The notes beneath the pieces are model-generated. The model made no database searches. It was given only the letters and a program-made list of their open reading frames with translations, and was not told where the DNA came from. From Umbilicaria muhlenbergii (taxonomy: Eukaryota; Ascomycota; Lecanoromycetes; Umbilicariales; Umbilicariaceae): DNA of 64,000 nt. Positions 37,601 to 51,700 of the stretch are shown here, in pieces. The position numbers and the translations under genes were made by a program. The stretch lies in NCBI GenBank assembly GCA_000611775.1, contig KK106981.1, forward strand, positions 9,885,183 to 9,949,182, read 5' to 3'. The stretch's first letter is position 1. Every line of letters starts with the position of its first letter.

Positions 37601-40600
37601 AAAAATTATATTTAATAACAGCATAACCTTGTGAAGATAACTTTCACTCATGAGGGAGCTCAGTTAATAAACATCACTCTCAGCATTTTATGAAAGTGAT
37701 TAAAGAAGTTAACATCATTGATGACATCTTATGAAGATGTGATTTAATAATGAATATCTCATGAAGACAGCTTCATTGAGATGATTGCTTTATAAAATCT
37801 TCCTCAGGCAGGTTAACTTTAAAAGAGATATATTATAAGATTAAAGTGTGTCTCACTTTCTTTTTTAACAATAATTCTTTACTTATTAACAATATCATAT
37901 TATTGTGAATCATCAATTATAAGCTTAAGTCATTATTGTCACATAGCTTCATAATTCCTTAATTAAGATATTATCTCACAGTAGTACACTTACAGTTTTA
38001 TTGCTTCAATTCATTGTAAGAATGCTGTTCAGCAAGAATGACTGAAAACTCATAAACTTCTTAATCAGCTTTCATAATAATTTCATTAATCACTTCTGAA
38101 ACCTTACAAACAATAGTTCAAGATGATTTTATCATTTTTAACTTTCAATCATGACACATTACTTCTACATTCTCTGAGGAGTTCATCATGATGAATATCA
38201 GAATTCAACTTGTGAAGATTCAACTCATGAGTGAGAAGAAATGTACTAAGCAGGCTGAGTTTAAAACTCATGAATGATTAACATTAAATTCATCTTCAGC
38301 TCTGAAACACACCTGTTATGAAAAGTGAATCAAAGATGAAGATTTTTACTGTATGAAGGACTATTCTCACTTTCAGTAGTATGTACATTAAATTAAGCAC
38401 CTTCTCATGAAACTTCATCTTAAAGAGTCAGATCACTATCTGAATTATAAAATTACAAAACTTCATGAGAAAACTCAGAGATTTTAAGATAAACTACATG
38501 ATGCAGAGGTTGCAGGTGATAAATTTTAATGAATTAAAAAACTTCATGAATTTAATTCCTGAAATTTACAAGAGCCTCATGAAGGTTTTTTTAAAAACTC
38601 AGATGAAAACTTTGCCTCTTTATCATAAAGAAGATCACTCAATTAATCTGCTGAAGAAAATAACATCACCTTTTGATCTTATGTACAATCTTTTCATAAA
38701 GGAGTTGACTGTATTATGAAAGTATTTAAATATTAATCTTGTAAATGAATTTATTCAGCTGTTGTGATCTTCTGCAGAAGCATTAATGCTTTTTGTATTT
38801 AAAAATGATGAAAGCTTGTGACTCTGCATGAATTATCAGGAGTTAAATGTTATTACTTAAAAAAACTGATACTTTTTATCATTAATTAATGAGATCATAA
38901 ATCATGTCTGTGATGCTCAGATCTTTAAGAAGATTGATGTTAAAAATACTTATTATCACATTCACATACATGAGGGTGATGAGTGAAAGACAGCATTCAT
39001 ATCAGGTACAAACTGTATAAATACTTAATTATATTTTTTAAGCTTATCAATGCTTCTGTGAGTTTTTAATCTTATATTCATAAAGTTCTTCATGAATATT
39101 TAAACATCTTCATGATTATATTCTTGAATGATATCCTGATTTACTTAATGAAAGAGAGTTAACATGAACAGCATGTTCAGATTGTCTTGAAAACTTTACT
39201 CACAGCAAAGTTATTCACAAAGCTTTTTAAATGCTTATTTAATGTGAAGCATGTGCTTTTTCTGAGATATGTTATCACAGATACAGAGGTTGAAATGAAG
39301 ATGAATTACATATTCATCATTATCAACTGATCAGAGTTAAAAAATGTACATGAAGTGTAAACATTTCTGAGCTTCATGAACTTTTACTGAAGATTTATAC
39401 AAAGCTTCTCATGTATCATTGCACCTCTCATGAAGATTATTAAAGGGTTTAATGTAAAATTAAACAAGAAGTTAATCTCATGAAGGGCAAGCTTTTTATC
39501 TCTGAAGATGCAAACTGCTTTTAAAATTCTTATATAAACTTTCACTACTGCTCTGTTCCTGCAGCATTTCAACATCACATTATTAATATAGCTTGAAATA
39601 AATGCTTCAGAGTATGTGATCTCAGATATTCTCTTGCAAAAGCACTCTGATGAGTGTGAGTTACAATTTATTTCTCATGAAAGATGATACCTGTGAAATG
39701 AAAGTATGAAACTCATGATGAAGAGCTGCTCATAATAGTTGAAAGTTTTCATCATTAACAGCATTATTTAAAAGGATTCACTCATTCAGTTGAGGTGTTA
39801 TCAGATCATTTAAGCTTGTGAAGCTTCATGACTACTCATAAGCTCTCATGAAGACAGGTTTAATGAGTATTGACTTTATCAACTTATGATTTTATTATCA
39901 TTTATTGAAAAGAAAATTTAAAATTTTGCTGACAGTCCTTCATAAAAACCTGATCATCAATGTGAAGCAAAACAAGAGGATTAAACTGAGAATATTTTAA
40001 TATTACAACAGATGCTGTTCCTGACAGTAATTTTAATTTCAGTTAAGTTTAAAGATGACTTATTAACTCAGAAGGTACATCTTCATGAAGTATTAATTGC
40101 AGGCACAATGAGTTTTTGACAGTGAAATTAATGAAAACAGACCTCTGAGGCTGTTTTAAATGAAGAATCTTACAAAAAGATTAACACTTCTCTCATTAAA
40201 ATGTTATCTGAATTCTTGCAGATTGATGTTATGACTTAGTTAAGACAGTACTTAAAAGTATGCACTTACAGTGAACAGCTGATACTGATTGAAGTGATTG
40301 AGGTGAATGAGAGCTCAAACACTTTAATCATCTCAATCAAGGTGATTGAGCTGTTCAGAGTGATTAAAAGTTTAATCATTATAATCACCTCAATCACATG
40401 AGTCTCCTAGAGTCTATATAAACACAGGTAGATTCATAGTTAAAAGCTTATGCTCAACTCATGTATTAAAGACAATTTACTAATTTTATCTTCTAAGTTC
40501 TATTCAACTGTGATATCAATAGTTCAGTGAATGACAATATTACTTCAGTCACTATGACATCACCTGTTACAATTGATTCTCTCATGAAGTATATGTTGAA

Positions 40601-41682
40601 ACAAATCACTGCTTATGAAGTTAATTCAAGAATGTTAAATTCTCACTCACTTTAATCATGAAGAAATGACCTTTTATACTTTAACTTAATGCTTTATATA
40701 CCTCATGCAGAGTCATTACAACTGAGGATTATTAAAAAGCATCATGATGAATCACTTGCAAGTCATCTCATGACAGAGAAAATCTTTACTTTAATACATG
40801 CAAAGTACTACTAACTGAACATGCAGAAGTAAATTTAAGAATACTGCAATTCTTATCTTATCTGTCAGGGAGTCAGAGTCATTCATGAAAGACAACTTGA
40901 ATTATTATAACTCATACTTATTTTGAAAGAATCTTGAGAGATACTCATCTTAAACTTCATAACTGATCTTTCAGAGAGTCATGCTTATGAGAGTGTGTAT
41001 GATGTTATACTGATAATGATGTGTAAATTCTCAAAAATGACATATTATATTTCAGTCAGAAAGAATTGAACTGCTGATTAACTCATGAAGACCTTTGTTA
41101 AAGAGATTGTTAAGTTACATGAAGTTGCTCAAACTTTAATTTCAGATCATAAATTTGTTTTTACCTCATGACTCTGAGTCAATTTGATGTTCATATTAAA
41201 GATTAATTATTAATTGAGCACTGCCTTTCATCTGTAAACTGATGAGCAGACTGAATAACAAAATAATATGCTGAAATAATACTTATGAAGTTATGTTAAT
41301 TATCAACAGAACAATTGAGCCTCACTTTTAATATTAATTAAGTTTATATACAACATGAGCTTACACTCTTCTACTGAAAAGGCATCATTTGAGGTTATTT
41401 ATAACTTCATACCTAAATTGAATATGCTCACTGTGAAGGAACTCATAAAGTACTTTGCAGTTAAAGGAATTATCATTGAAGTTGAGCAGCTTATGAAGCA
41501 TTTTCATAAAATTTAAATAAAAGTCTGCAGAGCTCTTGTGAAGTCTTAAGAGTATTAAGTTAAGCACTACAATTAATCTCACCTTAATGTAATTTATAAA
41601 GTTGAACAGTTAATCTGATTAAAGGTTAAAAACATAACTCTGAAGTGATTCTCATGAAAGCTAAATTGACAGTGTTATGAAC
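37600..41682 (+). mobile_element. Ty3/gypsy element G, pol region, with a solo LTR inside
   Basis: This is a plus-strand pol. The protease-like region is poorly preserved up to about 38500. Reverse transcriptase is at about 38600-39350 (LPLYHKEDHSINL, then RT blocks) and RNase H at about 39550-39900. A family-Z solo LTR lies at 40227-40571. The integrase zinc-binding region and core follow at about 40700-41250, and the integrase C-terminal part at about 41250-41680. The right end is cut by the 3' LTR of element Z. No LTRs of its own are seen. It is broken, with dozens of interruptions. Confidence 0.8.
40227..40571 (+). repeat. Solo LTR of family Z inside element G
   Basis: This 345-bp LTR runs from TGTTATGACTTAGTT to CACCTGTTACA. 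It is flanked by ATTGA at 40222-40226 and 40572-40576, a perfect 5-bp target duplication. The integrase of G continues on both sides. It is the product of LTR-LTR recombination that removed an internal region. Confidence 0.92.
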
Positions 41683-42084
41683 TGTAACAGGTGATGTCAT
41701 AATGACTGAAGTGATATTATCATTCAATGAACTATAAGTATGATTCAATGAACTAGATCAGGTTTAATGAACTACATGATTAATGATCTTAAGGTTAAAA
41801 CTAAGTGAGAGAACTAGTAGTCATAGTTTTAAGAGATTGCATTTAATACATAAGTTGAGCATGAGCTCTTAACTATGAATCTACCTGTGATTATATAAAC
41901 TTTAGGAGACTCATGTGATCAAGGTGATTATAATGATTGAACTTTTAATCACTTCAAACAACTCAATCATCCTGATTGAGGTGATCAAGGTGTTCAAGCC
42001 TTCACTTGCCTTAATCACTTCAATCAGTATCAGCTGTTCATTGTAAGTGCATACTTTAAGTACTGTTTTGATTAAGCCATAACA
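41683..42084 (-). repeat. 3' LTR of the family-Z element
   Basis: This 402-bp LTR reads TGTAACAGGTGATG to AGCCATAACA on the plus strand. It is the reverse of the copies at 22394 and 40227. Confidence 0.88.
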
Positions 42085-45000
42085 TTAGCTCCCCTCACAA
42101 GGTTTTCATCCTCAGAAATTAAAAGCCCCTCATGCCTTACTCTGATGACAGAAAGATTGTTTAATTCTTAATTCATCACTTTCATCTGACTGATTATATC
42201 ATTAATTACAAAAATCTTATCATGTGACTTTACTGTTGCTGTGTCTTCAGTGACTGTGAGTGTTTTGTATCTTCAGAATTCAATCACTGTAGTTTTTATG
42301 TTCAGTCAGATGTTGCTTGTGACCTTGTGATTTCTTCAGCTGAGTTGAATCATGTCAGAGAGAAACTTCTTCATTTATGAAAAAAAAAAGCAGACATTTC
42401 TGCTAGAAAATGAGAGTTGAAGGTGAAGAAAAAAAGACTTTGCAAACAGATCACTCTTCTTAAGAAGTGATAAATAAATCTGATTCATACTGAGCTTTAA
42501 AACATTGAAGAACTGAAGCAGAAGGAATTAATTTAAAGTTAAATTATTAATTCTCTTCCTGACTTCTTTGAAATCTTCATCATTTTAAATGATTGACTGA
42601 CAGCAAGTTCCTCTGATGAAACTGATGTAACTTCACTGAATAATAAGTAAAATTTTCCTCTGATTCTCATGTATTCCCTGCCATGTCATAGCTTTTTTAT
42701 TTAATCAGATAGTGAGACTCATCATTTATCTCTTGTTGATTTAAAATTTCCTTTACCTTGAACTCAGCATCTTGACTTTCAGGATTGATTTCAGGTGAAT
42801 TATCTTGTAATGATGTTTTTAAATCTGCTGATTTGAGTAAAAACACATGAAATACTGAGTGTATCTGCATGACTGATAAAAGTTTAAATTCATAATTGAC
42901 ACTTTCTTTCTTCTTCAAAATGTGAAAAGGTCTCAGTTTCTTATGATTTAATTTGTTGCTTGATCACTTCATCTTGATGTTGTGACACAGGAGGTATATT
43001 TTATTTCTTTTTTTAAAAGTAAGTTTCTTATCTCTTTTTTTATTATAATATATCACTGACCTTTCTGAGGTAAACTTTATGTCTCATTATAATTTCTTAT
43101 GAAGATTCTTTAAATGATTCACTTGTATCTTCACTTTTTATGTTATGATTGTTAACCCTCTTGCTTCATTCATAGATGAGTTAAACCTGTAGTTGATGTA
43201 AAATGATGATACTCTCATGAATTCTGTTGTTGTCATGTTGTAAGTTAATTGAGCTATCAGTAAGAGTTTTACTCAATTGATTTGTTAATAATTAATATAA
43301 CAGCATAAGTACTGTTTTAATATTTAATTTAAGCATTCAGTCTGTTCATCTGTTTGAGGATGATATGTGATGAACAACTTATGATGAATTTCTAGTTGAT
43401 TCACTAGTGATTTTCAAAACTTGAAGATGAAGAGTTTATCTCTGTCTGAGATTATTTCTTTCAGCAGCTCATGATTGATTGTTATAATTCTTAAAAATGT
43501 GTATATTAGTTCTTCTGCTGATGATGACTCCTTATATGATAAAAGATATTCATACTTTGTGAGTCAGTCTGTTATGATCAGTATTGTGTCATATAATACT
43601 TTCATCAGGGGTTCTTTCAACTTTGATAATTTTATCACAAAATTTAATGTGATGCTTGATCATGACTGTGCTGATGTTGATGATGATTTCAACAGTTCAT
43701 ATGATTTATGACGCTCTGCTTTGTTCTTTTGACATGTGTTGCATTTTTAAATGATTTCCTCAACTTTCTTCTTTATTCATGAGAAGTAATATGTTCATGT
43801 GAGTTGTTTTAATGTCTTCTTAATATCTTAGTGTTCATTCATTCTGCTAGAATGACACTCTTCTACTAGCATCTCTCATAAGCTGACTGATACATAAATC
43901 AAGCCTTGAAAAAGTAAGAGGCCTTCTTGCTTTTTAAAGCTTTCATGATTATTGATATTTTGAAGAACTTATTGCATTAACTTGTCATTCTTCAACACTT
44001 TTTGAACTCAACTTTCAAAGATGTTATTCTTAACTTTTATTATAAAGTTGACTTCTTTATTGTATGTTATGCTCTTTTGCTTATCTTTTTAAAGGATGAT
44101 CTGATTCATGATTAACTTTTCCTGCAGATAATTAACTCATCTGTTAAGAGCATTCACCTTGACATTCTCTGATCTCTTTTAATAATGAATCTTGAAATTA
44201 TACTGTGATAATTCTTCTGATCAATGAACTTGTCTTCAGTTCAAGACTTTCATTGTCATGAAGTATAATAAATTCTTATGATCTGAGTATACTTAAACCT
44301 CATGCTTTGATCCTTCAAGATATACACATCATTGCTTGAATGCATCAACAATAATTAACAGCTTCTTGTCATGTATCTCATAACTCTGTTCAGCATTTAA
44401 CAGTTTTCATGAATAATAAGTTATTGATCACAGACATCTCTTATCATCTGATTAATTAATGCATGTTTTTATAACTTCATCTGATGTGTCTGTCTTGAGC
44501 GTAATAGATTTCTCAGGGTCAAAACTCATGAGAATTAATTACAATGTGAAGTGCTTCTTCAGCTCTTTGAAGGATCTCTGTGCTTCAATAAATTAAATAA
44601 ACTTTTAATCTTTCTTCATCAACTTCATTAGAGGTGCTGTGATCTTAAAACATTTCTCAATAAACTTTTTATAGAAGTTTGCAAAGCTTAGAAAGGATTG
44701 TACTTCCTTAACATTTATTAAAACTGATCATTCAACCACAGACTTAATCTTCTCTGAGTTCATTCATAAGCTTTCTGAGGTGATGATAAATTCAAGAAAT
44801 TAAACTTCTTTGACATGAAAAAGGCTCTTCTCTGACTTAATGCATAAGTCAGCATCTTTTAATGTTTATAAAATTTTTTAAACATGTTCAACATATTGCT
44901 CCTTCATCTTTGAGTATATCAGTATATCATTGAGATAGACAATTATGAACTGGTTCAAGTATTGCTGCAAAATGTTGTTAATGAAAGCCTGAAAGATTAC

Positions 45001-45216
45001 TGAGGTGTTGATTAATCTGAAAGACATTATCAAGTATTCATATAACTTTGAGTGCGTTCAGAACACTGTTTTTCATTCATCATCTTCTTTTATTCATATC
45101 TGATTGAATGCCTCTGAAATGTTGAACTTTATGAATCATTACACTCCTTGAAATCTGTTCTGCAGTTCTGAAATGAGTGACAATGAGTAACTGTTTTTTA
45201 TCATTATGTTGTTTAA
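41683..45216 (-). mobile_element. Family-Z chromovirus, 3' part (RT to 3' LTR)
   Basis: This is a minus-strand element. Reverse transcriptase and RNase H occupy about 45200-44200, integrase about 44000-43000, and the integrase C-terminus and chromodomain about 42918-42660 (DAEFKVKEILNQQE). A purine tract (minus strand GTGAGGGGAGCTAA at 42085-42098) adjoins the 3' LTR at 41683-42084. Its 5' part is missing where element F begins. It inserted into G. It is broken in many places. Confidence 0.82.
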
Positions 45217-45444
45217 TGTGAGACTATCACGTCCCTTACTAGAAAGGGAAGTATAGTTGAGGTATGTAACAGCATAAGATATAAATGTATAAAGGTTATA
45301 TGATCTTAATTATATAAAACTAATAACTAAGGAATGAAGATGAGATCAAGCAGTGCAGAGTTTTCATGTAACTTATTAATGCTGTTAAGTCACTTGTAGG
45401 GCGCATGCTCTACATGAGTCTCAAATTATTATTAACTCATGATA
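45217..45444 (-). repeat. 3' LTR of element F (family X)
   Basis: The 228-bp LTR reads TGTGAGACTATCAC to ACTCATGATA on the plus strand. The adjacent minus-strand purine tract is AAGAGGGAGATAAT. Confidence 0.88.
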
Positions 45445-47474
45445 ATTATCTCCCTCTTATGCAGCAGCCCTTCAGCGCAGAAAGGTGAGTGATTAATAAA
45501 AGGCTCAATTAACTGTTGAAATGATGATGCAGCATCAGCACTGATTAAATGAGATGATAATGAAGTAAATTAATCATGTGAACATGAAAACCCTGAGGAG
45601 TGAAGCAGCAGCAGTGAAATCATGACAATGAAGTCATGACAACACTCTGATAACATTACTCAAGTCACAGGTGATGATATCATAATAAGAGCTTTAAAAT
45701 ATAAATATTATCAACTCTTCAATCTTCTGTCATCAACTTTTGCATGAGCAGTGATTCATCATCTCAACATCATATACACACCCTCAACTCACATCATCTT
45801 CATCATCACAACATCAGTCATTATACCTGTAAGTCAGAGAAGTTGACTCTGCAGATGCACTTTTAATGTGAGTCATCATATAACATTCACTCATTGTTAA
45901 GCACTTCATTAAATTTCATGCACATTTTATTGAATCTTTCTGTCTTCATTGTTCTCATCACTTTATGAATGACATGACTCAGGTATGCAACATCAGATTA
46001 AATGTCAAGTGCGCATATTACATAAATCTGCATAAAGCTTATCTTTTAATAAGTTTAATCTGCTCATCTGTTATACTTCACTGATGATTTAAAGTCCTTG
46101 TGCATTTCACCTGCAAGATTAACACCTTGATACACTTGATTAATAAAGTTAATGTTAATACTTCTCTGCCTGCTCTCCTGACCACTCTCAAGGCGTGTTA
46201 AAAGTGTTATAAGAAGAAGATCATGATGCATCTTTATGTTGTCAGCTGTCATTAAAAGTTATTAAAATTAAAATTTACTGTTGAGATCAACCTCCTGCTC
46301 CTTGAGCAGCTTAAATGCAACAACAACACACTCAAAGATATTTTAAATATCATGTGATATTCAGTTTAATCTCCTTCTCTTCACCCTTGATGTGACAGTT
46401 ATAAACAGCTAATGTGCATTTTATTTTAAAAGCATTTGCCTGCCATTGTCAACAATAATAATAATGACAATGATGAAGATTTCTCTCCTTTTGAGGAGTC
46501 AGAGGGGTCAGAGGAATCAAAGATAAGAAGAAGAACAATGATGATAAAGATGAATAAATAATGTTTTGTCAGCATTTTGCTGATCTTGTATGATAATTTC
46601 TTTTTCCTTTGACTCTGATTAAGTACACTGTTACAGTAATAATAATATTATGTTTTCCTTGTGCTTTACTGATGATTCATCTTCTTTAATGAACTTGTCA
46701 CTCTTGATCCTTATCATAGATCACTTATAAGGTCTTAATAAAACCTGTAAAACCTCTTGAGGAAAATCAGGAAAAAGTGTTTTTATGACATTAATTAAAT
46801 CTTTTTAGATCACTTTTTTTTATGCTCATTTAATTTATTATTAAAGGCTGCTTATATTTCCTGCACATCTTTTAAGTTCTTTTTTAACACTTATTAATTA
46901 TATTCTTCTGATCAATCCTTTCATTTCACTTTGTACAGGATTTCATTCTTGAATTTTCAGTAATTTAAAATCTCTTCAACTTTATATTCTTCTTCATCAT
47001 CAATTAACTCTGAAGGTGACAATAATGATTTAAAGTCATCATCAGCTCTGCACTGATATGACTTCAGGTAAAAGACATGAAAGACATTATAAATTTAATA
47101 AATGAGCAGTAAAGTTAACCTGTAAGTCTGCTTTCTTATTAAGTCTTCAATTTGAAATGATTTAATGAATTTGTGAGATAATTTTCTGCTCAAGCACTTC
47201 TGTCATAAGTTCTTCATGAATAACATTATCAAGTCTCTCACATTATAGGTCTTGAGTTTATGTTTGACATCATAATATTTTGTTTAAAAATTAATTATAT
47301 TTTCTCATCATTGCAACAGCGCTTCCTGTATGTCATGAAATCATTTCATTTAATTTTTAACTGCAGGTACCTCTTCTTTCTTGAAGTCATCCTCAACTTT
47401 AAATCTTACTTCTGAATAATAAGCATACATGATATAAAAAAAGCTGCATCTTATTGATGCCTGTGTTTCATTGT

Positions 47475-47787
47475 TGTAAGTGAATTCTGTCAGAGGTAAA
47501 AGATTCATTCAGTTGTCTTATTCATCTGAGTAATAACAGTGAAGATAATATTTTAAAGTTTAATTCTGCTGTTCTGTCTGTTCATTCATCTGCAGGTGAA
47601 AGGCAGTGCTTAATTAATGCTTCATTCTTAAATAATAGCACATTTCTGATCAGAAAGCACTTGTGAAAATTAATTCTTAATTAAAGATAACCCCTTTCAG
47701 TACATTAAATCAGCATATTATTTCCTCATAAAACAAGTCAGTCAACTCTGTTGCTGTAATCATTTTCATGATTTGAATATATCAAGC
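47475..47787 (-). repeat. 313-bp direct repeat, unit 1 (integrase segment of F)
   Basis: It is identical by eye to 48411-48723 over 313 bp. Sequence just outside on the left (47380-47474 against 48315-48410) shows the usual family divergence of roughly one difference per ten bases. The repeat ends exactly where the truncated transposon begins. Confidence 0.85.
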
Positions 47788-48037
47788 AAAAGTTTACTTA
47801 TTATAAGTTTTACTGTTATTATAACACTGTGTGTGTACTTGTTTAAACAATTGTTTTAATAATTATTATTTTATCATGAAATTTTGATGTTCTGCTCAAG
47901 ATTTAAGGTTGAGCTCAAAGCGCTCAGAGGGTGCTAAGAGCGGCTGTTAGCTGAGACATGAGATCAGAAGCTCAGAGTGCTCAGAGCACTCAAAGTGCTA
48001 AAAACTAACTCAGAGTTAACTTGTTAAATTGCTGATG
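47788..48037 (-). mobile_element. Truncated inverted-repeat DNA transposon, copy 4
   Basis: Only one end of the element is present (about 250 bp), running to AAATTGCTGATG at 48037. The other two thirds are missing. The cut end joins directly to a 313-bp stretch of family-X integrase that is repeated exactly at 48411-48723. Confidence 0.8.
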
Positions 48038-48410
48038 TTTAATGATAAGAATAATCAGTATGCTTGTTTCTTAATTAAATCTTGTATCTTAAATGATTTA
48101 ATGAACTTGTGAGACAACTTTCTGCTTGAGCATTTCTGTCATAAGTTCTTCATGAATAGCATTATCAAGTCTCTCACATTATAGGTCTTGAGTTTATATT
48201 TAACATCATAATATTTGACCTGAGATTTAACTACATTTTCTCATTGTTGTGACAGCACTTTTTGTATGTCATGAAATTGTTTCACTTGATTTTTTGCTGC
48301 AGGTACCTCTTTTTTTCTGAAGTCATCCTCAACTTTAAATCTCACTTCTGAATGATAAGCATACATGACATAGAAAAGGCTACACTTTATTGATGCTTGT
48401 GTTTCATTAT

Positions 48411-48723
48411 TGTAAGTGAATTCTGTCAGAGGTAAAAGATTCATTCAGTTGTCTTATTCATCTGAGTAATAACAGTGAAGATAATATTTTAAAGTTTAAT
48501 TCTGCTGTTCTGTCTGTTCATTCATCTGCAGGTGAAAGGCAGTGCTTAATTAATGCTTCATTCTTAAATAATAGCACATTTCTGATCAGAAAGCACTTGT
48601 GAAAATTAATTCTTAATTAAAGATAACCCCTTTCAGTACATTAAATCAGCATATTATTTCCTCATAAAACAAGTCAGTCAACTCTGTTGCTGTAATCATT
48701 TTCATGATTTGAATATATCAAGC
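48411..48723 (-). repeat. 313-bp direct repeat, unit 2 (integrase segment of F)
   Basis: This is the partner of 47475-47787. Here the family-X integrase sequence runs on normally to the right, so this unit is the likely source and the other the copy. Confidence 0.85.
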
Positions 48724-51700
48724 CATTTTCATATATCAATTCATAATTATTAAGATCACATCATAAATGCAATCCTTGCACTTACTTGACAGCAAGTTGA
48801 TGATAAAATTCATTATGACTTGCTGTCATGATTCTTCTGACTGAGGCAGCATCTGTAGCTCATCATAGAGATGATGTTTAAGCACTTTCACTTTTTGACA
48901 GATGTCACATAATGCAACATAATCTTTAACATCTTGACTTATATCAATTTAATAATATTTGTGATTAATTAATTTAAGGGTTCTTTCTACTCTGAAATGC
49001 CTTGTCAAGGCATCATCATGATGACATTTCAAAATCTCTGCTCTTACTGACTTTTCTTTCAGAATGTATATTTGTTCCTCATGAAATAAAAGACCTTCAG
49101 AGTTGAATCTTCAAGAACTTTCAGCTTTAACCTTGTGCTTCACTGATGTACAGTCAGCGTCACGTGTCACTTTTACAAATGAATCATCACTTTGTAGAGT
49201 TCAAATTAAATCTCTTAAAAATAAACTCAGGCTTTCATCAGCTGTTTCATGAATGACAAGATCTCTTATCATCACATGTGAAACAAGTTGTTTGCAATCA
49301 ACAGTTTCAGTGACAGAGTTAAGCTGTTTCACAGTTACATCATAATCATCATAAGCAGATGTTTTGTTATCACTTCTTCAACATTCTTTTTGAAGTTTAA
49401 GATCTTTAATCTCAATCATTCTTTTCACCTCTGTGAGCAACTGCCTCACAATAGAGGTGTATCTGAGTGAAAATACATTCACAAGAGTGATTAACTTTCT
49501 CTGAAGTGTTGAGAGTAATTTCTTCATAATTTCACTCACCTCTTTAACATCCCTGTAATCTGATCACTTTAACAGCACATCAGCAGGGTTAATCTTTTCA
49601 AACTGATGCAAAATATTAAAATCAAAAGCAGTGAGCTTTATTGCTCATCATGCTTACTTATCATTCAATTCCTTCACATTCATAAATCCTCATAAATTGT
49701 TATGATCAGTTAATACCTCTATGATATGACAACTGCCTTTGAGATAGTGATGTCAGTGTTTAAACATCATAATGATGACAAGAAGCTCTTGATCATGAGT
49801 TTTATATTAAATCTCTGAAGGAGACAGCTTTCTTAATTAAAATGCAACTGAATATCACTCTCTGTTATTCAACAGCTGAGACAGGATGTCAATGAGCTTA
49901 ATGATTAATGCATCAGTTTTCACCTGTATTCATAACTTCAGATTGAAGTGAATTAGGATAAATGTTATTATAAAGATTTCATGAAGGCAGTTAAACACCT
50001 TCTTTGCATTATTTGAGAATTTAAAAGACTTAAACTTCTTTTCATTCTTGCTACCTTTCATAAGGTTTGTCAAGGGGGTCACAACTTGTAAATAATGCTT
50101 AATAAAGTGTTTATAAAAGTTCATAAAGCTCAGGAAGACTTGTACTTTTTAAAAAGTTCTTAATACTGATCAGTCCTGTATGATGTTTATTTATCATAAA
50201 TTCATCACTACACCTTCAGTTGTGATAATAAACCCTAGGAATTTCATCTTAATAATGAAGAATTCACACTTCTTAAGGTTCATGTGAAGTTGAAATCAGC
50301 AGAGTCAATTTAACACTTACTTAACATGCTCTCAGTGTTGCATCAGTGATTTTGAGTATATAAGGATGTCATTTAAATAAATAACACAAAAGACATTCAC
50401 AAGCTCTGTTAATGCTTGATTGATGTAAACTTAAAACATAGCTGAAGTGTTGATCAATCTGAAAGACATAATCATATACTCAAAGTGACTGTAATGCATA
50501 TGAAATATCATCTTTCACTTGTCATCCTTCTTTATGCAAATACAATGATAAGCATTCTTTAAATTCAACTTTATAAATAGCTTGACTTCATTAAGCTGAT
50601 TCAATGTTTCACTTATAAGAGGTAACAGATGCCTGTTTTTGATGATCATCTTATTCAACTCTCAGTAATTAACACATAAGTGCAGCCCTTCATCTTTCTT
50701 TGAAACAAAAAGAACAGATGCCTCTGCAGAGCTCACAGAATAATGAATTCAATCTTTTTTTAAAATGTCATTTAAATATTCTCATAACACCTCTAGCTCA
50801 GTATTGAAGAGGTTATATAAAGAGTCATAAGATGAATCTGTGTCATTTAAGTTAATTGCATGATCATTGATCTTGTGAGATGAAAGGAGGTCAGTATTCT
50901 CTGTTGAGAATATATTCACATAATTAATGTACTTTTCAGGTAAAGCTTATGTTATTTTAATGCTTTATATGCACACCTTTGATGCAGCATCATCACTCAG
51001 ACTGACTCATATCATGATGTAAACAGCAGAGTGATCTTGAATCTCTCTTGTGAATTTATCAGATGACTGTAACTCAATAAACTGCTTTTTAATGTTGAAG
51101 CATCACGCCTTCATTCTGTAGTCAATTCACACATATTCAGTCTTTAATGTAAAAAGTTCAAGGATAAGGAGTGATCCTGACTTATTTAAAACATAAAATA
51201 CATGTTTACATTCATGAGACTGTCCTCAACTGTTGATAAGCTGATAATGCACATGATAAGCACTGAAGCAGTAAGCCTTCTGATCATTTAAAAATTAAGA
51301 TTAAGGCAATAAACCCTTCATATGAGTCAATTGATGCTCAATAATGAAATGTTGTAAAATCACATTAACTTCAGCTCTCATGTTCAATAAGGCTTGCATG
51401 AGTATGACATCATCATTATGAAGAACTTGTTCATCAATAATTAAACTGAGCTCTGAGGTTACTTTTGTTCAGCACTTCAACAGCACAAAGTCTTTGCTGA
51501 AGCATTCTTATTTTTTAATGCTGAAACAGCTGCAACTGAGATCTTATTTAAATTTAGATTCTTCACAGATTGTGAATAATTAAGGAAATAATGTTCCTTC
51601 TGATTACAATTTCAACAAGTCATGTGTGATAAGTTTTTTATTTCAGAAGTCTTTGTTGATTTACTTTTATATTTATTATCTCACTTGCTCTTCTTCTTGC

